NCBI GenBank assembly: GCA_030407315.1
Contig: JALQPE010001621.1
Location: 1-20,871, forward strand
Length of the DNA: 20,871 bases
From: Asparagopsis taxiformis
Taxonomy: Eukaryota; Rhodophyta; Florideophyceae; Bonnemaisoniales; Bonnemaisoniaceae
Direction: 5' to 3'
Positions 9,711-20,086 of the stretch are shown one piece after another. The position numbers and the translations under genes were made by a program. Position 1 is the stretch's first letter; each line of letters opens with the position of its first letter. The notes beneath the pieces are model-generated. The model was not told the origin of the DNA. It was given only the letters and a program-made list of their open reading frames with translations, and searched no databases.

Positions 9711-10299
9711 ATGCAGATCTTCCTGCACAAGTTGGATGGAAGCCAAAGGGTGATCTCTATCAACGGACAGACCACTGTCGAAGAACTAATTGCAAGCGAG
9801 GAACTCATCGGAGCCAGAATCGTGAATCAGGGTTCAGTTCTGAGATCCGCATTCGATCTGAGTGAGCTCAGCGAGAACGCCAATCTCTTCGAAACCGACG
9901 GACTTGACGGCGGAAAGAAGAAAAAGAAGAAGAAGCAGTACACCACTAAAAAGAAGAACAAACACATTCATAAGAGAATCAAGATGCTGCCCCTCACTCT
10001 CTACAGCGTTGACGGTACCGCATTAATCTAATTCAGGCAAAGGCAACGTCACTCAGGCACGCAAAACTTGCCCTTCGTGCGGCCCTGGAACTTTCATGGG
10101 TCAGCATTGGGATCGATACTATTGCGGACTCTGCCACACCACCATCAAAATGGACCCAGAAACCGTGAAGAAGAACGAGGAAATTATGAAGAAGAAGAAA
10201 GCCGCCCTCGAAGCAGAGAGGAAAGCCAAGGAAAAGGAAGCCGCCGATAAGGCACCCGCAGGCAAGGGCAAGAAAGACGCCAAAAAGAAGAAGAAATGA
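9711..10299 (+). CDS. RPS27A: Ubiquitin-like/ribosomal protein eS31 (S27a) fusion, 188 aa
   Basis: eS31 is a small-subunit ribosomal protein made as a C-terminal extension of ubiquitin, which is cleaved off after a Gly-Gly. Here residues 1-68 form a ubiquitin-like leader that begins MQIFLHKLDG and ends LDGG but is otherwise very unlike ubiquitin and about 8 residues shorter. It is followed by a Lys run and YTTKKKNKHIHKRIKM, the classic eS31 linker. The zinc ribbon has CPSC...YYCGLC. After it comes an unusual Lys/Ala/Glu-rich extension of about 50 residues ending in KKKKK. A 22-nt intron lies at 10015-10036. No TAA/TAG is used as an amino acid, and no frame correction is needed. Stop TGA. It lies 98 bp behind aconitase on the same strand, with its own AT-rich leader. 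The symbol refers to the eS31 family; the ubiquitin part is atypical. Confidence 0.92.
10015..10036 (+). other. 22-nt intron in the eS31 gene
   Basis: It begins GTACCGCATTAATC and ends TAATTCAG. Splicing joins YSVDG to KGNVTQARKTCPSC in frame. It is the only clear intron here not 20 nt long, but it keeps GTA, CAG and the A six bases from the 3' end. Confidence 0.93.
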
Positions 10300-10381
10300 G
10301 ATTCTTGTAATCAATCAATATTCATTAAACTCTTTTTCAACAGTTACTTTTTTCGTTCATCGCATGTAGTTGCTTACACAA

Positions 10382-11053
10382 TCAGAATTCTTCCCTTTAT
10401 GGTTTTTCTTCCAGTTATTTCTCTTAACTCTCCTTCTCTGTCTCTTCTTGGCTTTCTTCTTTCTTGTAATATACGTTAATGTTCATTTCTTGTTGTTCTT
10501 CCTCTGTTGTTTTGTGTTCTTCTTGCTCTCCTGTTGCCTCATTTTTGAGTCTCTGCAGTTCGTTCTGGTACATTCTTTGCAGTTGTTGTAGTTTTTCTAT
10601 TTTGTCCATCCTTTCATATAGTTCTTCCCTTTATTGGAGTATTTTCTGTCTTTCCTCTTGCAGTCTTTCGTACTCTTGTACCATGCCTTCCTTCTTGCTC
10701 TCTATTTCTGAGTTCTGGTTCCTGAGTTCCATTTGCTCTGACTCTTCCCTTTTTAGCTGTGTTTCCATTTCTTCCCGTTCTTTCTGCAGTCTCTCCTTTT
10801 CTTCGATCAGTTTGAGGTTGTTTTATCTTTCGATTTGTATTTGTCTTTTCTGCTCTTCGAGTTTGTTCTTCTCCTGGATCAGTCTCTCCCTTTCCCTGAA
10901 CAGTTCCTATCGTTGTCTTTCGGTGTTGTTGATGTCCTCATACCTGAACCCCAATAGTTCCATGTCGTTCTTGATGAGACTGGCTATCTTGTTTGACTGG
11001 TTGGACTGATCCTCCTCCAACCACCGGCAAACCACGTAGAATAGTTTCTGCAT
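10382..11053 (-). CDS. Short coiled-coil protein, 223 aa
   Basis: A single continuous frame of 224 codons under the ciliate code, with no intron or correction. The first 45 residues (MQKLFYVVCRWLEEDQ...) look like a small globular helical segment with hydrophobic and aromatic residues. From about residue 45 to the end it is a long Glu/Arg/Lys/Gln coiled coil (for example RERERLIQEKNKLEEQKRQ). Several TAA/TAG codons are read as Gln, four of them in the last 70 codons. The stop is TGA (plus strand 10382-10384). The short hydrophobic N-terminus followed by coil faintly recalls GRIP-type segments in reverse order, but this is too weak to name a family. It lies 121 bp downstream of the membrane-protein gene on the same strand. 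Confidence 0.8.
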
Positions 11054-11174
11054 ACAAATATATGAATGTAATTTAAGTAGCAGAGGGATGAATTTCAGTT
11101 AAATGCAGAAATACTCAAATCTACATCTGAATGAGATTTCTCAATGATAACCAATAATACAAAAACAGTTACTA

Positions 11175-14100
11175 TCAGGCTCTTTCAGCTTCGATGGCCC
11201 TTTCCTGTGATCCCTTCTATAGTTCTTCTTCTTCGATCAGCCATTCATTTTGGCTTTCCAGGTAGACTTCGGTCAAGTCATTGGCTAGGAACACTATGAA
11301 GAGGAATACTATGATGGATATGATGATGGTGTTGACTCCTGCATTCAGACTCAAGAACAACAGGATGTAGCTTCCAATGAGTAGGAGTTATTCGATGACT
11401 AGGTACAGTCTTTCCCAGAGGGTGATGGGTTGTTCGATGATCCACCTGGCTGCCATGAAGATTAACTAGAATACGATGATGATGGCCAGGAAGTACATTT
11501 TCTCCATGGCTGCTCCTGCTAGTATGACTGCAAGGAGGACCCTCTTGACCATGTACAGTCCACCCAAAATATCGAAGAAGAACCTGACAATAGTATAGAC
11601 CGAGATGACAACCAGGAAGATGACCGATATGGCGATGCTGGTAGCATAGAACCCTTAATCCTGTTACTCCCCACTTCCATTGTGCATGAGACAGGCCACA
11701 GCCCAGTAAGCCAGGTTCATAGAGAAGAACTCAAACCCAGCCAATAGAGAATACTTAGCCACCTTAGGGTACCAGATCTCGAAGCGACGGGTCATCTGAG
11801 AGAAGACATAGACCAGGAAGATGATCAGCAAGGCAGCAGCCAGGAAGGTCAGCAGGAGACTCAAGGAGAATCCACCATTCCTGATCACATTGGCATCGAG
11901 GGTTGCCAGTTTGTAAGAATTAGGAGCCAGCCTCTCATGGTACTCCTGAGGAATGACTCCATTGAAATAATTGGGGAACCACCCACAGTGAGCCCATATC
12001 CACCCAAAATAGAACTGAGCAAGGAGTCTACCACCAACAACTTCACAAAGGAGAAGTAGTAGAGAGACTGAGCAAAGATAATCAGATTGTCCATCTTGTA
12101 CATGATCTAGTTGCCAATGAACCAGACCTGCAGGATAATGATGACCCAGGCCATAATGAACCCAATATGGGATAGCCAAGTCCTCATGAAATCTGGGTGA
12201 GACTGGAAGGTTTCAGCACCATAAACAGGGTTAGGGAAGTAAGGCCATTTTGACTGCGTAAGTCGACCAAAGCATCAGTAAGGTTGAGGATGAACACATC
12301 ATTCTGAGTGTTATTGACTCTCAATGAAGGTTCCTTGTTCAATACGAGCAGGGAGAACAACTTCAGTTTCATTCTACTGTAGAATCCTGGACTGTAGAGC
12401 CTGCAATTTGGAGAGAGATGGCACTGTCTTCAAGGTCACTGCAGGAATGACGCCCTCGAACACCTATTCAAAGACAAAGTAGACAATTTTGGAGTCATTG
12501 GAGAACACCCAAATGGCACTGTCCACTCTCGCCACATCTTGAACGGGAGCAGATCCACTTGGAACACAGAAGAGTGTCCCATTTTAGACAAAAGGGATGT
12601 TGGGCTAGTTGCAACTGTTGAGGCACTCATTGGTCTCCCTATCTCGATACAGACATTGGGAAGGAGGAACATCGTTCCTGGTCAGGCATGAGTCATTTCG
12701 GGCAAAGTAACATGTCTGACACGGGTCAGGACAAGGCTGACACTCAGAGAAGTCAGGAGAGAGACCCATTCCATCCTCACATTTAATGCATGTCCAGGTG
12801 ACCTCATTCACATAGGTTCCTCTGGTTCTCCTATCTTAGAGCTGAATCAGGAACTGGCTGTAAGGAATGTAACCTACAGGCACGTTGAAAGGAGATATCT
12901 CGTTTTGGATATAGTATGAGTATGGTTTGTTGTCCAGTAAGACATCCCTATTAACTTGAATGGGGAATCTTTCTGTTAATAAATGGGGGATTTCACAGTT
13001 AGGAATCTCTGGTATGACACAGACATTTTCGTAGCTGATGGTGCCTGGAGGGCAGTTGGAGATGCAGGTGTTATTGTAGAGTTGGAACCCTTCATTGCAC
13101 AGCACACAGAAATCTCGACTGAGTCTGGTGCACACTCGACAGTTGGAGACTGATGCTAAGCAGAGTGTCATGTCGAGGTTGGCGAAGCTGTTGACCAGAC
13201 ATACTCCTTGTTGGAAACTGAACTGTTGCTCACAGTTGGTGAGAGGACTCTTCCTGAAGCAAGTCACAAACTGGGGAGCCACCCTCAGGAAATACCCGGG
13301 AGAGCAACTAGTACAGGAGTTCTAACTGCAAGACATGCACCCTTCAGGACAGCTGATGCAACTGCCACTTCGGATGTCCAGGGATGTCTTAATGGGGCAT
13401 CCCGGTAAGTCCAGGCATCGATTCCCAATGGTTACTTGGTTGTCATTCTCACATACACAGTAACTGTTGAACTGTTTGAAACCAGATGGGCAGTCAGTCA
13501 CACAACGGTCACTGAAGGATATCTGTCCACTTGAGCAGGAATCACACTTCAAGAAAGAATAGTCCCTATAGTTTGATGACATCATTGATAAACAGGATGC
13601 ATCTTTCCTTAAACAGACAGACCCTGCCTTCTCCTGATGGGCTTGCTTGAAATCAGATGTGCATTATTCTGCATTAATAGATAGGTACTCAGACATTTTC
13701 CCTCCTCCAGGGCGAAAGTCGGGCTGCATTGCTTGCAGACATTGATATCACCTGAACAGTCAAGGCAGGCAGAGTCAGCACATGATACACATTCACCGTT
13801 CTATTCGGTCATACCATAGTTTGGGTTGCAGGTCAGTGAGCACTTCCCAGTCTGAAGGAGACGGTACCCAGAGTCACAGACCTTGCACTCAGGAATGATC
13901 GATAGAATCCATCCAATTGGCACTCATCACAGTTTGGAGGACATGGCATACATAGGCCATTCTGAGCATGAGTTCGAGGAGGACATTCTAAATCAGATAT
14001 AGGATACCTGTAACACAGGAGTAAGTCAGAAGGCGATCAAAGTACTCTCCCTCCTGAGTGCAGACACAGCCAAAGGGATACTTCTCAGAGCTCGAAGGGC

Positions 14101-15172
14101 AATTATGAATGATTTCGGAGTTTACTTTAGATGCCTCATAGTCAGTCATGCAAGAACAGATTCGATTGGCTTCATCTATGATGCTATCTTCCTCGCAAGT
14201 TAGAACACACTAACCTTTGGTTCCAATCATTTCGAAGAGATAGGGTTCAGGACACTTGGCAATGCAGTCTCCCTTGTGCTCAAAGGTATAGTCAGGACAT
14301 GGAGAGTAGTAAGGAGTGAAATGAACAGATCTCTCAGAGCCTGGGAAGTCATACTCAGGCAAATCTCCATAGGCTACTTCCTTCACCAAGTATCTCCCCT
14401 GCTCATAGAGCCTGAATATTGGCCAATAAGGGTCAGCTTCGAAGGTAAATGGAGCACGGTGATCTAGAAAACGTTGAGGTTCAACACATCGAGGAGGGAA
14501 TGTCACATTAGGGAACAGAGCGAAGGGCATCCTGAGATCATTGAAGTCATAGAGTCCGGATCCCTTAACGTTCAGGTGGGAGAACACATAGCTGTGATGA
14601 TCCCTGGGTTGCCACTCTTGAATATCTAGAGCTGAGCAGTATTAACTTGGAACTTCCACTCTCTCAGGTTCTCGATGGTTCCTCCGAAACCGAAATCGAA
14701 TTATTCATCTGAGTATGATGCCATGAAGGTCTGATTGACGAGGAAGTTGGTGATCTTGAATTCAACATGGTTGGGAATAATCTGGGTGTTGATGCTCCTC
14801 TCGATGCCCAGGAGCAGTATTATTCCATTGTCATCGATAGTGAAGGTGGTGGTTGTGAACGGGCTGCCTATTGACAGGTACCTATTGCCTGTGTTGGTCG
14901 TGAGCCTGCCCTCTGACAAATCAATGTACTCACAGTCTTGATTGACCGATGGTGAGGTGTAGTTGCCCTTATGGACGTAGGATGCGTTCCCATCGAAATT
15001 CTATACGCTGAGGGTGCACCCGGTCCGTTTGAGGGTCATGCGAAAACATACCCAAAGTACTGATAAGGGTGTCTTCTGCTTTGAACCGGGTGACTGCTCC
15101 GGTCTCCAGCCTCCGGAATTGAGCACCGGACACTGTTAAGAATACGAAGAAGCCTAGTATTAGTCCTTTCAT
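11175..15172 (-). CDS. Cysteine-rich, LamG-like multi-pass membrane protein, about 1319 aa
   Basis: A large surface protein. The first 17 residues (MKGLILGFFVFLTVSGA) are a signal peptide. A region of about 40-190 residues resembles a LamG/concanavalin-like sandwich (FTIDDNGIILLL, then FDFGFGGTIENLREWKF). The next 700 or so residues hold many CxxC-spaced furin/growth-factor-receptor-like repeats (for example CPPNCDEC, CKVCDSGYRLLQTGKC, CISCPEGCMSC, CIKCEDGMGLSP) and NxT/S sites. About eight to nine hydrophobic segments follow, from roughly 12170 down to 11240, ending in an acidic tail (EWLIEEEEL). Two 20-nt introns lie at 13669-13688 and 13988-14007. Frame changes by one base near 15070, 14650, 13905, 12330, 12265 and 12030; net correction makes the length divisible by three. 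Stop TGA at plus 11175-11177. Ciliates carry many cysteine-rich multi-pass proteins of this kind; ligand and role are unknown. Confidence 0.85.
13669..13688 (-). other. 20-nt intron, membrane-protein gene
   Basis: On the minus strand it reads GTACCTATCTATTAATGCAG. Splicing joins EEGKCL to KQCTSDFKQ and continues through cysteine-rich repeats in one frame. It shows GTA, TAAT and CAG, with an A six bases from the end. Confidence 0.88.
13988..14007 (-). other. 20-nt intron, membrane-protein gene
   Basis: On the minus strand it reads GTATCCTATATCTGATTTAG. Splicing joins TYSCVT to ECPPRTHAQNG, keeping the cysteine pattern. An A lies six bases from the end. Confidence 0.88.
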
Positions 15173-15326
15173 TTTAAATTCAATATACTGTGATTCTCTA
15201 TTTTAATGCAGGCACTTTAATCTGCGGACTCCCACCCTAAGTGCAATATAGTTATTACCCGAATCAATATCGGATATAGCTGGGTGAGTTTATTATGGTT
15301 ATCACTGTCTGCATATATTTAATAGG
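15173..15326. promoter_or_regulatory. Divergent promoter, membrane protein and gene 10
   Basis: There are 154 bp between outward-facing ATGs. The right side ends in an AT-rich leader (GCATATATTTAATAGG) just before the start of gene 10. No recognised motif is seen; the function is inferred from orientation. Confidence 0.45.
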
Positions 15327-16848
15327 ATGGACAACTTGGCATTCCGAGTGCTTCAATAGTAATTAAGGCAGAACCCCAACCCTCAGCCATTCAAGGATGT
15401 AATACCATTGAGTAAAGTAGGTCATCAGAAATCGAATAGAGGCTGTGTAAAGAGTCACTTATTGGTATTACACTGCTGAGCAGCAGGAATATCTGTCCAA
15501 TATCTGGAATAACTAAGTTAAACAGAAAACATTAGTCAAGAATAGACTCAAGAAGGTCACTGATGATGCCTTCGAGTTGGTTGAGTTCGAAATAGGCATT
15601 GGGAAATTGCATAGACCTGGGTAGAATGACCACGTCGAGATGATCGGCAACATATCTATCGAGGAGCTGAGCAGGAACATCGGTGACGCCAGTCGACTCT
15701 ACTCACCCAACAACCCAAAACCAAAGAAATAGAGGAGAAGATAAAACTCATCAATCAAGATAGAGACAAGTTCAAGGAAAAAATGGAACAGGCCAAAAAG
15801 AAAGAACGATAACATAAACTGGAAAGATAAAGCATAGAGGCAGAACTAAGACACAGGGTATAAGAGGAAAGGAAACAGAAGTACAGAATGGAGGCAGAAA
15901 AGAGGATGCAAGAACAAAAACGCATCAAGGAAGAAAGGCAGTTGCAAAACGAGAAATACAAACTGTTCCTGAAGGAATACAAGTCTAGTAAACCATTACA
16001 TGTCTTGATGGAAGAGCAGTATAAGGCAAGGGTAGAGCTGCCAGAGATAGATGAAAGGAAAAAAAAGTATGATGAACAATCCAGGAAACATGTTAAACCT
16101 AGCCTATAAGAGATCAACAATCATGATCAGCAATACATGACAATGAAGACCAACAAGCCATCAAGGATGGTGGTGACCCATGAGACCATCGATGTTGGGT
16201 ACAAATCCAAGTTCTACCTTCAGGAAGAAAGGAAGATGTGTGGACTGGATAGCGATGAATAGGAAAATACATCATGGACTTCTATGAGAAAAAGAAAAGG
16301 TACTCAGAGTTCGTGAAGGAGAAGTTCAAGCCCAGGATGATCCACTCGGAAAGGAGGAAGGAAGGGTCTGATGAGGGCTCAGATCAGGAGAAGTCAAGGT
16401 CGAGGGAAAGACCATGTACCATTAAGCACCAGATAGGTCCAGGTACATCGAACTAGGGAAGAACTACTTAGAGTACGTCAGAGGACTCGAAAAGAAGAGA
16501 AACCTGCACACCTCAGATTCCGAGAACAAGAGCTCAGAAATGAAACCATCCAGGTACATCAACTACCTAGAAGATATGAAATACGCACACAGAAGCATGC
16601 ACAAGGGCACAGGAGCCAACTGGGAAGTGGACCTACAGGATAAGACTGTCTCATCCTTCGAAAGAAGGGATAGAGTTCTGATGAAATCAAAGCAACTGGA
16701 AGAAAGGGCACTCAGGAAAGAACAGTTCTTGAATCTATCAAATCATGCCAAGGCATCTGAGATCATCAGCAAGAAGCGATAGATCGATGACACCCTCATC
16801 GAGTCCATTCGAGCTAAGGTGGCTGTCCTTAAACAGGCAGCCAAGTGA
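15327..16848 (+). CDS. Charged coiled-coil protein, about 500-507 aa, unrecognised
   Basis: I do not recognise the family. The N-terminus (MDNLAFRVLQQQLRQNPNPQ, with two of the Gln from TAG/TAA) is followed by an aromatic segment (RVTYWYYTAEQQEYL near 15450) and a mixed helical part. A dense Lys/Glu/Arg helix spans about 15720-15970 (KKERQHKLERQ). Repeated Lys/Tyr-rich segments follow (YIMDFYEKKKRYSEF, YIELGKNYLEYVRGLEKK, YINYLEDMKYAHRSMHK). Apparent single-base frame changes occur near 15430 (extra A), 15717 (missing A) and 16257 (missing base). A fourth near 16416-16432 is either another missing base or a 17-nt GTA...CAG intron that would restore frame. With single-base corrections the length is 507 residues. 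Stop TGA at 16846. The repeated basic aromatic modules suggest a microtubule- or axoneme-associated protein; that is a guess. Confidence 0.72.
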
Positions 16849-16883
16849 CCATAATATATTATAGTAATTAGACCATTCTTTGA

Positions 16884-19705
16884 TCAGTAATATCGTTTCA
16901 TTTCCTGCCTAAGCACTGAGGACTCCGCTCTGCTTGCTGACACTTTGTTGCGACTGCCTCCAATGTTGATTTGTTGAGGGCTGACAATTGGCCTGGGACT
17001 GTATGGAGATGATCTTGGGTAGTCAGTTTTCCTCCATTAATGAGTGTCACAAGGCGATATGTCTCTTTCGGGTATATGTGACTGAATGTTGATGTTCGAG
17101 TGTGCCATTCTAGACATATTGGCCTCCTTCTCCCTGTTCCTGATGGCTCCACTGAGTTTCTCTATCTCCTCATATGAAGCATCCAGTTCGGCGATGACCT
17201 TATTCTTGGCTCTGCAGGCCTCTCTGTACCTTTCATGGAGAGTATCGAACTTATCTCTGAGGAACTCCTCCTGTCCTATGTCTCCTTGTACTTTTCTTCG
17301 ATGTCTTTATATTTCTGGAGGAGTTCATTAATCTCTTTCAATGACTCAGATAGCTCTAGTTTCAGGTTGTAGTTCTCCTTCCCAAGTTCTCTGATTTCTC
17401 TTTCACTCTCCTTGTTCGGCATTGATGCTGCCTCTTCTAGGGCTACCACTTTGTTGGACAGTAAGTTGGACTTCTCTTCGAGTTCATTGATGTATTCCAG
17501 CATTTTCTCCCGTTCTTCTTCGAAGGTCTTGACCTTCTTCTTCATCATTTCTTCATTAACCCGTGCCATAGTCTCTCTTTCTTTATTGATAATCGATATC
17601 TCATGTGCCAGTCTCTCAATTTTATCTTCCATTTCTGTGACATCCTCTCCCTTGCCGTTTTTCAGGTTCTCGATTTCGTCTTCTAGATCTTGATTGGCCA
17701 TCTTCAGCTTCTTGACTTCCCCTAGTAGCTTTTCTTCACTGCTCTTGTACTCTGCTTTCCTTTTTTCGTTCTTCCTCTTTTCATTGTTCAGTTGGTCATT
17801 CATCTCCTCGATCTTGGCGGGTAGGTCCTTAACTCTATCTTTGTACTTTTCTTCGAGTTCCTCGTATGCCCCTTCGAGCAGTCTGTAATCTTCTCCTTTG
17901 TTCTTGAGATCGTCACTGAGTCCCTTCAGTTCAGTTTCCATTTTCTGTACATTCCTCTCCCGATCTGCCAGTTTATCCTTAAAGCGGGTGCACTCTTCTT
18001 CCTTTTCTATTTTCTCCATTTCTAGTATTTCGTTGACCATCTTGAGTCTGTCACACTCTTCCTTGGCTTCGTGCTGTGCCTTGAGTTGTGATTCGTTGAG
18101 TACACTTCTGTCACTGTTCTGCCTTGCCTGTGTTGTCTTGATTATTTCTTCTTATAGTGCCTGTATCCTCTCTTCGTACTGCCTCTTAATGGTTCCTTCC
18201 AGACTATTGAACTTCTCACTCTTCTCCTGGTACTTTTGGGTCAGTCTGTTGAGCGATGCCCTCAGTTCTTCATTCTCGTTCTTGAGTGTCTCTATGCTCT
18301 TCCGGAAATTGGCCATCTGTTCCTTCTCAGCATCTTGCTCCTGCTCGCTGATTTTTCGGATCTTTCCCTCCAGTTTCTCAATTTGGGTGTCCTTCTCGGA
18401 TAGGCTCTCCTCAAACCTATTCGATTGCTCATCCAACTGCTTCTTGTACTGAGATATCGTTTTTTTCAGTTAACTGGCCTCATTGAAGGTGTGCTGCCTA
18501 GTCTCAGATATTTCCCTATCCTTCTCCGATACCGTTTCCTGCAACTTCTTCTTTATGAACTCATTTTCTTTGTTGACGTTCTCTAAGTATGAGTTCAACT
18601 GAGTGGCTGAGGATACCTGGTTTTTGAGTCTGTTGATCTCTGTCTTCAGGTTCCGACCTCAGTATCTGCCTCGTACCTGTTCAGTTCCAGACTCTGTATC
18701 TTTCTTCCTATCTTTCAGGTAGTTCTTGATCTTGTCACTGTAGTTTTTGACTATCTCCTGCTTTTCAATCTAGTACTGGTGTGCTGCCTCATCCTATTTT
18801 CTTTTGAAATCTCGTTTGATCTTGTTGACTTCTTTTTCTGTGGTGTAGGCCTTTTCGTTGAGCACTCGTATCTCATTTTTCTTCTCATCTAGCACTGCCT
18901 GTAGTTCCTGTACTTCCTTTTTGAGTTCTGCTATAGTTTTCTCCTTGGACTGCATGAGACTTTTGGAGTGTTCATCTGTTTGGCTGGCTATCTTCCTAAT
19001 GATGTCTTCCTTGGACTGTAACATGTTCTCATACTCTCTTTTGATTTCAATTTCCCTTTTCTTGTTGTTCTCTAGTTTTCTCATGAGTTCTTGGTTTTCT
19101 TCCCTGAGTGCTTCCATCTGTCGTTCATTGTCCTTGTTGCTGTTGCTGGCGATGCTCTGTTTGTTGGCATCGTGTTTGAGTCTTTCGTTTTCTTCCTGCA
19201 GTTTCTTGATCTGCTAATCTTTGACTGTCATTTCTTTGATGAACTCTAGGTCGAAGTCTCCTGAATGGTGGAACTCTGCAGTTCTTCTATTTTCAGCTAG
19301 TAGTGCTTCGGCCTGTTCTTTGAGTGTCTCGATCTCCTTGGTGAGTACCTTGTTATCTCCATCCACATGATCCAGGGTCTCCCTCAGGTGCTCGTTCTCC
19401 TCGTGCAGTGTTCGGTTCTTGATGGTCAGCTTCTCATTAATGTTCCTGATCTCGTATAACACTCGTCTCTCCTCGTTGAGGGTGCTCTCATACGATATGA
19501 TCAGCTGTTCTTTCTGGATTGAGAGGGCATTCACCTGACTCGTCAGTTCATATATCTTGTTCCTCCCTTCGAACCCACCAGCCATATTCGGAAGACCAGT
19601 TGTCACAATTTCAGTCTACTCACCAGACAGTTCGTCATCAGACAGAGCCTACATTGGCTGGTTACGCACAGTCCGAGATGCATGGGTGTTAGATCGGCTC
19701 ATCAT
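16884..19705 (-). CDS. Long coiled-coil protein, about 940 aa
   Basis: After a 40-residue polar head (MMSRSNTHASRTV...), nearly the whole protein is heptad-patterned coiled coil, for example EEREKMLEYINELEEKSNLLS and LEEKYKDRVKDLPAKIEEM. A basic Ser/Pro/Asn-rich C-terminal tail follows (about 17090-16890, ending RQEMKRYY). Several in-frame TAA/TAG codons are read as Gln. Three frame problems are seen: a compensating pair that creates an in-frame TGA at plus 18659-18661 (extra T near 18695, missing base near 18655; between them the better reading is LELNRYEADTEV), and one missing G near 17280. Corrected, the coding length is divisible by three. The ATG at 19705 is directly followed by a second ATG. 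Its stop faces that of gene 10 with 35 bp between. Coiled-coil content alone cannot separate a basal body, axonemal or Golgi-type protein. Confidence 0.82.
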
Positions 19706-20086
19706 CGAAATATCGGATTTATTATTATGCACCCAGTATCACCCACATACACTCACTAATCACAGCAGTAGTCTCCTTACACCCAGGCATACCTCCTTTT
19801 TACAATTTAAATAGGGAAGGCCATATTTGCCGATCAGACAAGCATTAAACCAAATTAAAATGAACAAGACGAAAACGTAACGATTAATGCGAAAGAAGAA
19901 TTCAGAATGGCAAAAACACTGGGTTTCCTTACAGGAGGAGTTCTAAACACATTTAACGGTTCGGATTAGGTGCTCTGTAACATTGGGGAAGGAAACTGGA
20001 ATGCCGTCGTAATTGAATATCCTGTTTATCAACTTCGGCTTTTTAAATTTAAGAACTCTGATGAGTGTGTATAATCAAAGATACGA
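19706..20086. other. Long divergent spacer with possible GST leader or upstream coding
   Basis: This is the longest gap between clear genes (381 bp). It should contain the promoters of the coiled-coil gene and of the GST. The right half is open under the ciliate code: an ATG at 19907 is in frame with the GST start at 20087 with no TGA between (60 codons, one TAG and one TAA). Another ATG at 19860, in a typical AT-rich leader context (CCAAATTAAA before it), opens an 80-codon frame that ends at a TGA at 20101-20103, inside the GST. None of these small frames resembles a known protein, so I leave them as leader sequence with coding not excluded. No tRNA or RNA gene is seen. Confidence 0.4.

Noticed and set aside
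12015..12034. 20-nt GT...CAG intron in the membrane gene at a frame change
   Set aside because: Restores frame but begins GTGG and lacks A at -6; one missing base is at least as likely, so it is not listed as an intron.
17086..19217. Several plus-strand Ser/Phe-rich frames opposite the long coiled-coil gene
   Set aside because: They are reverse-strand shadows of GAA/GAG/AAG-rich coiled-coil sequence.
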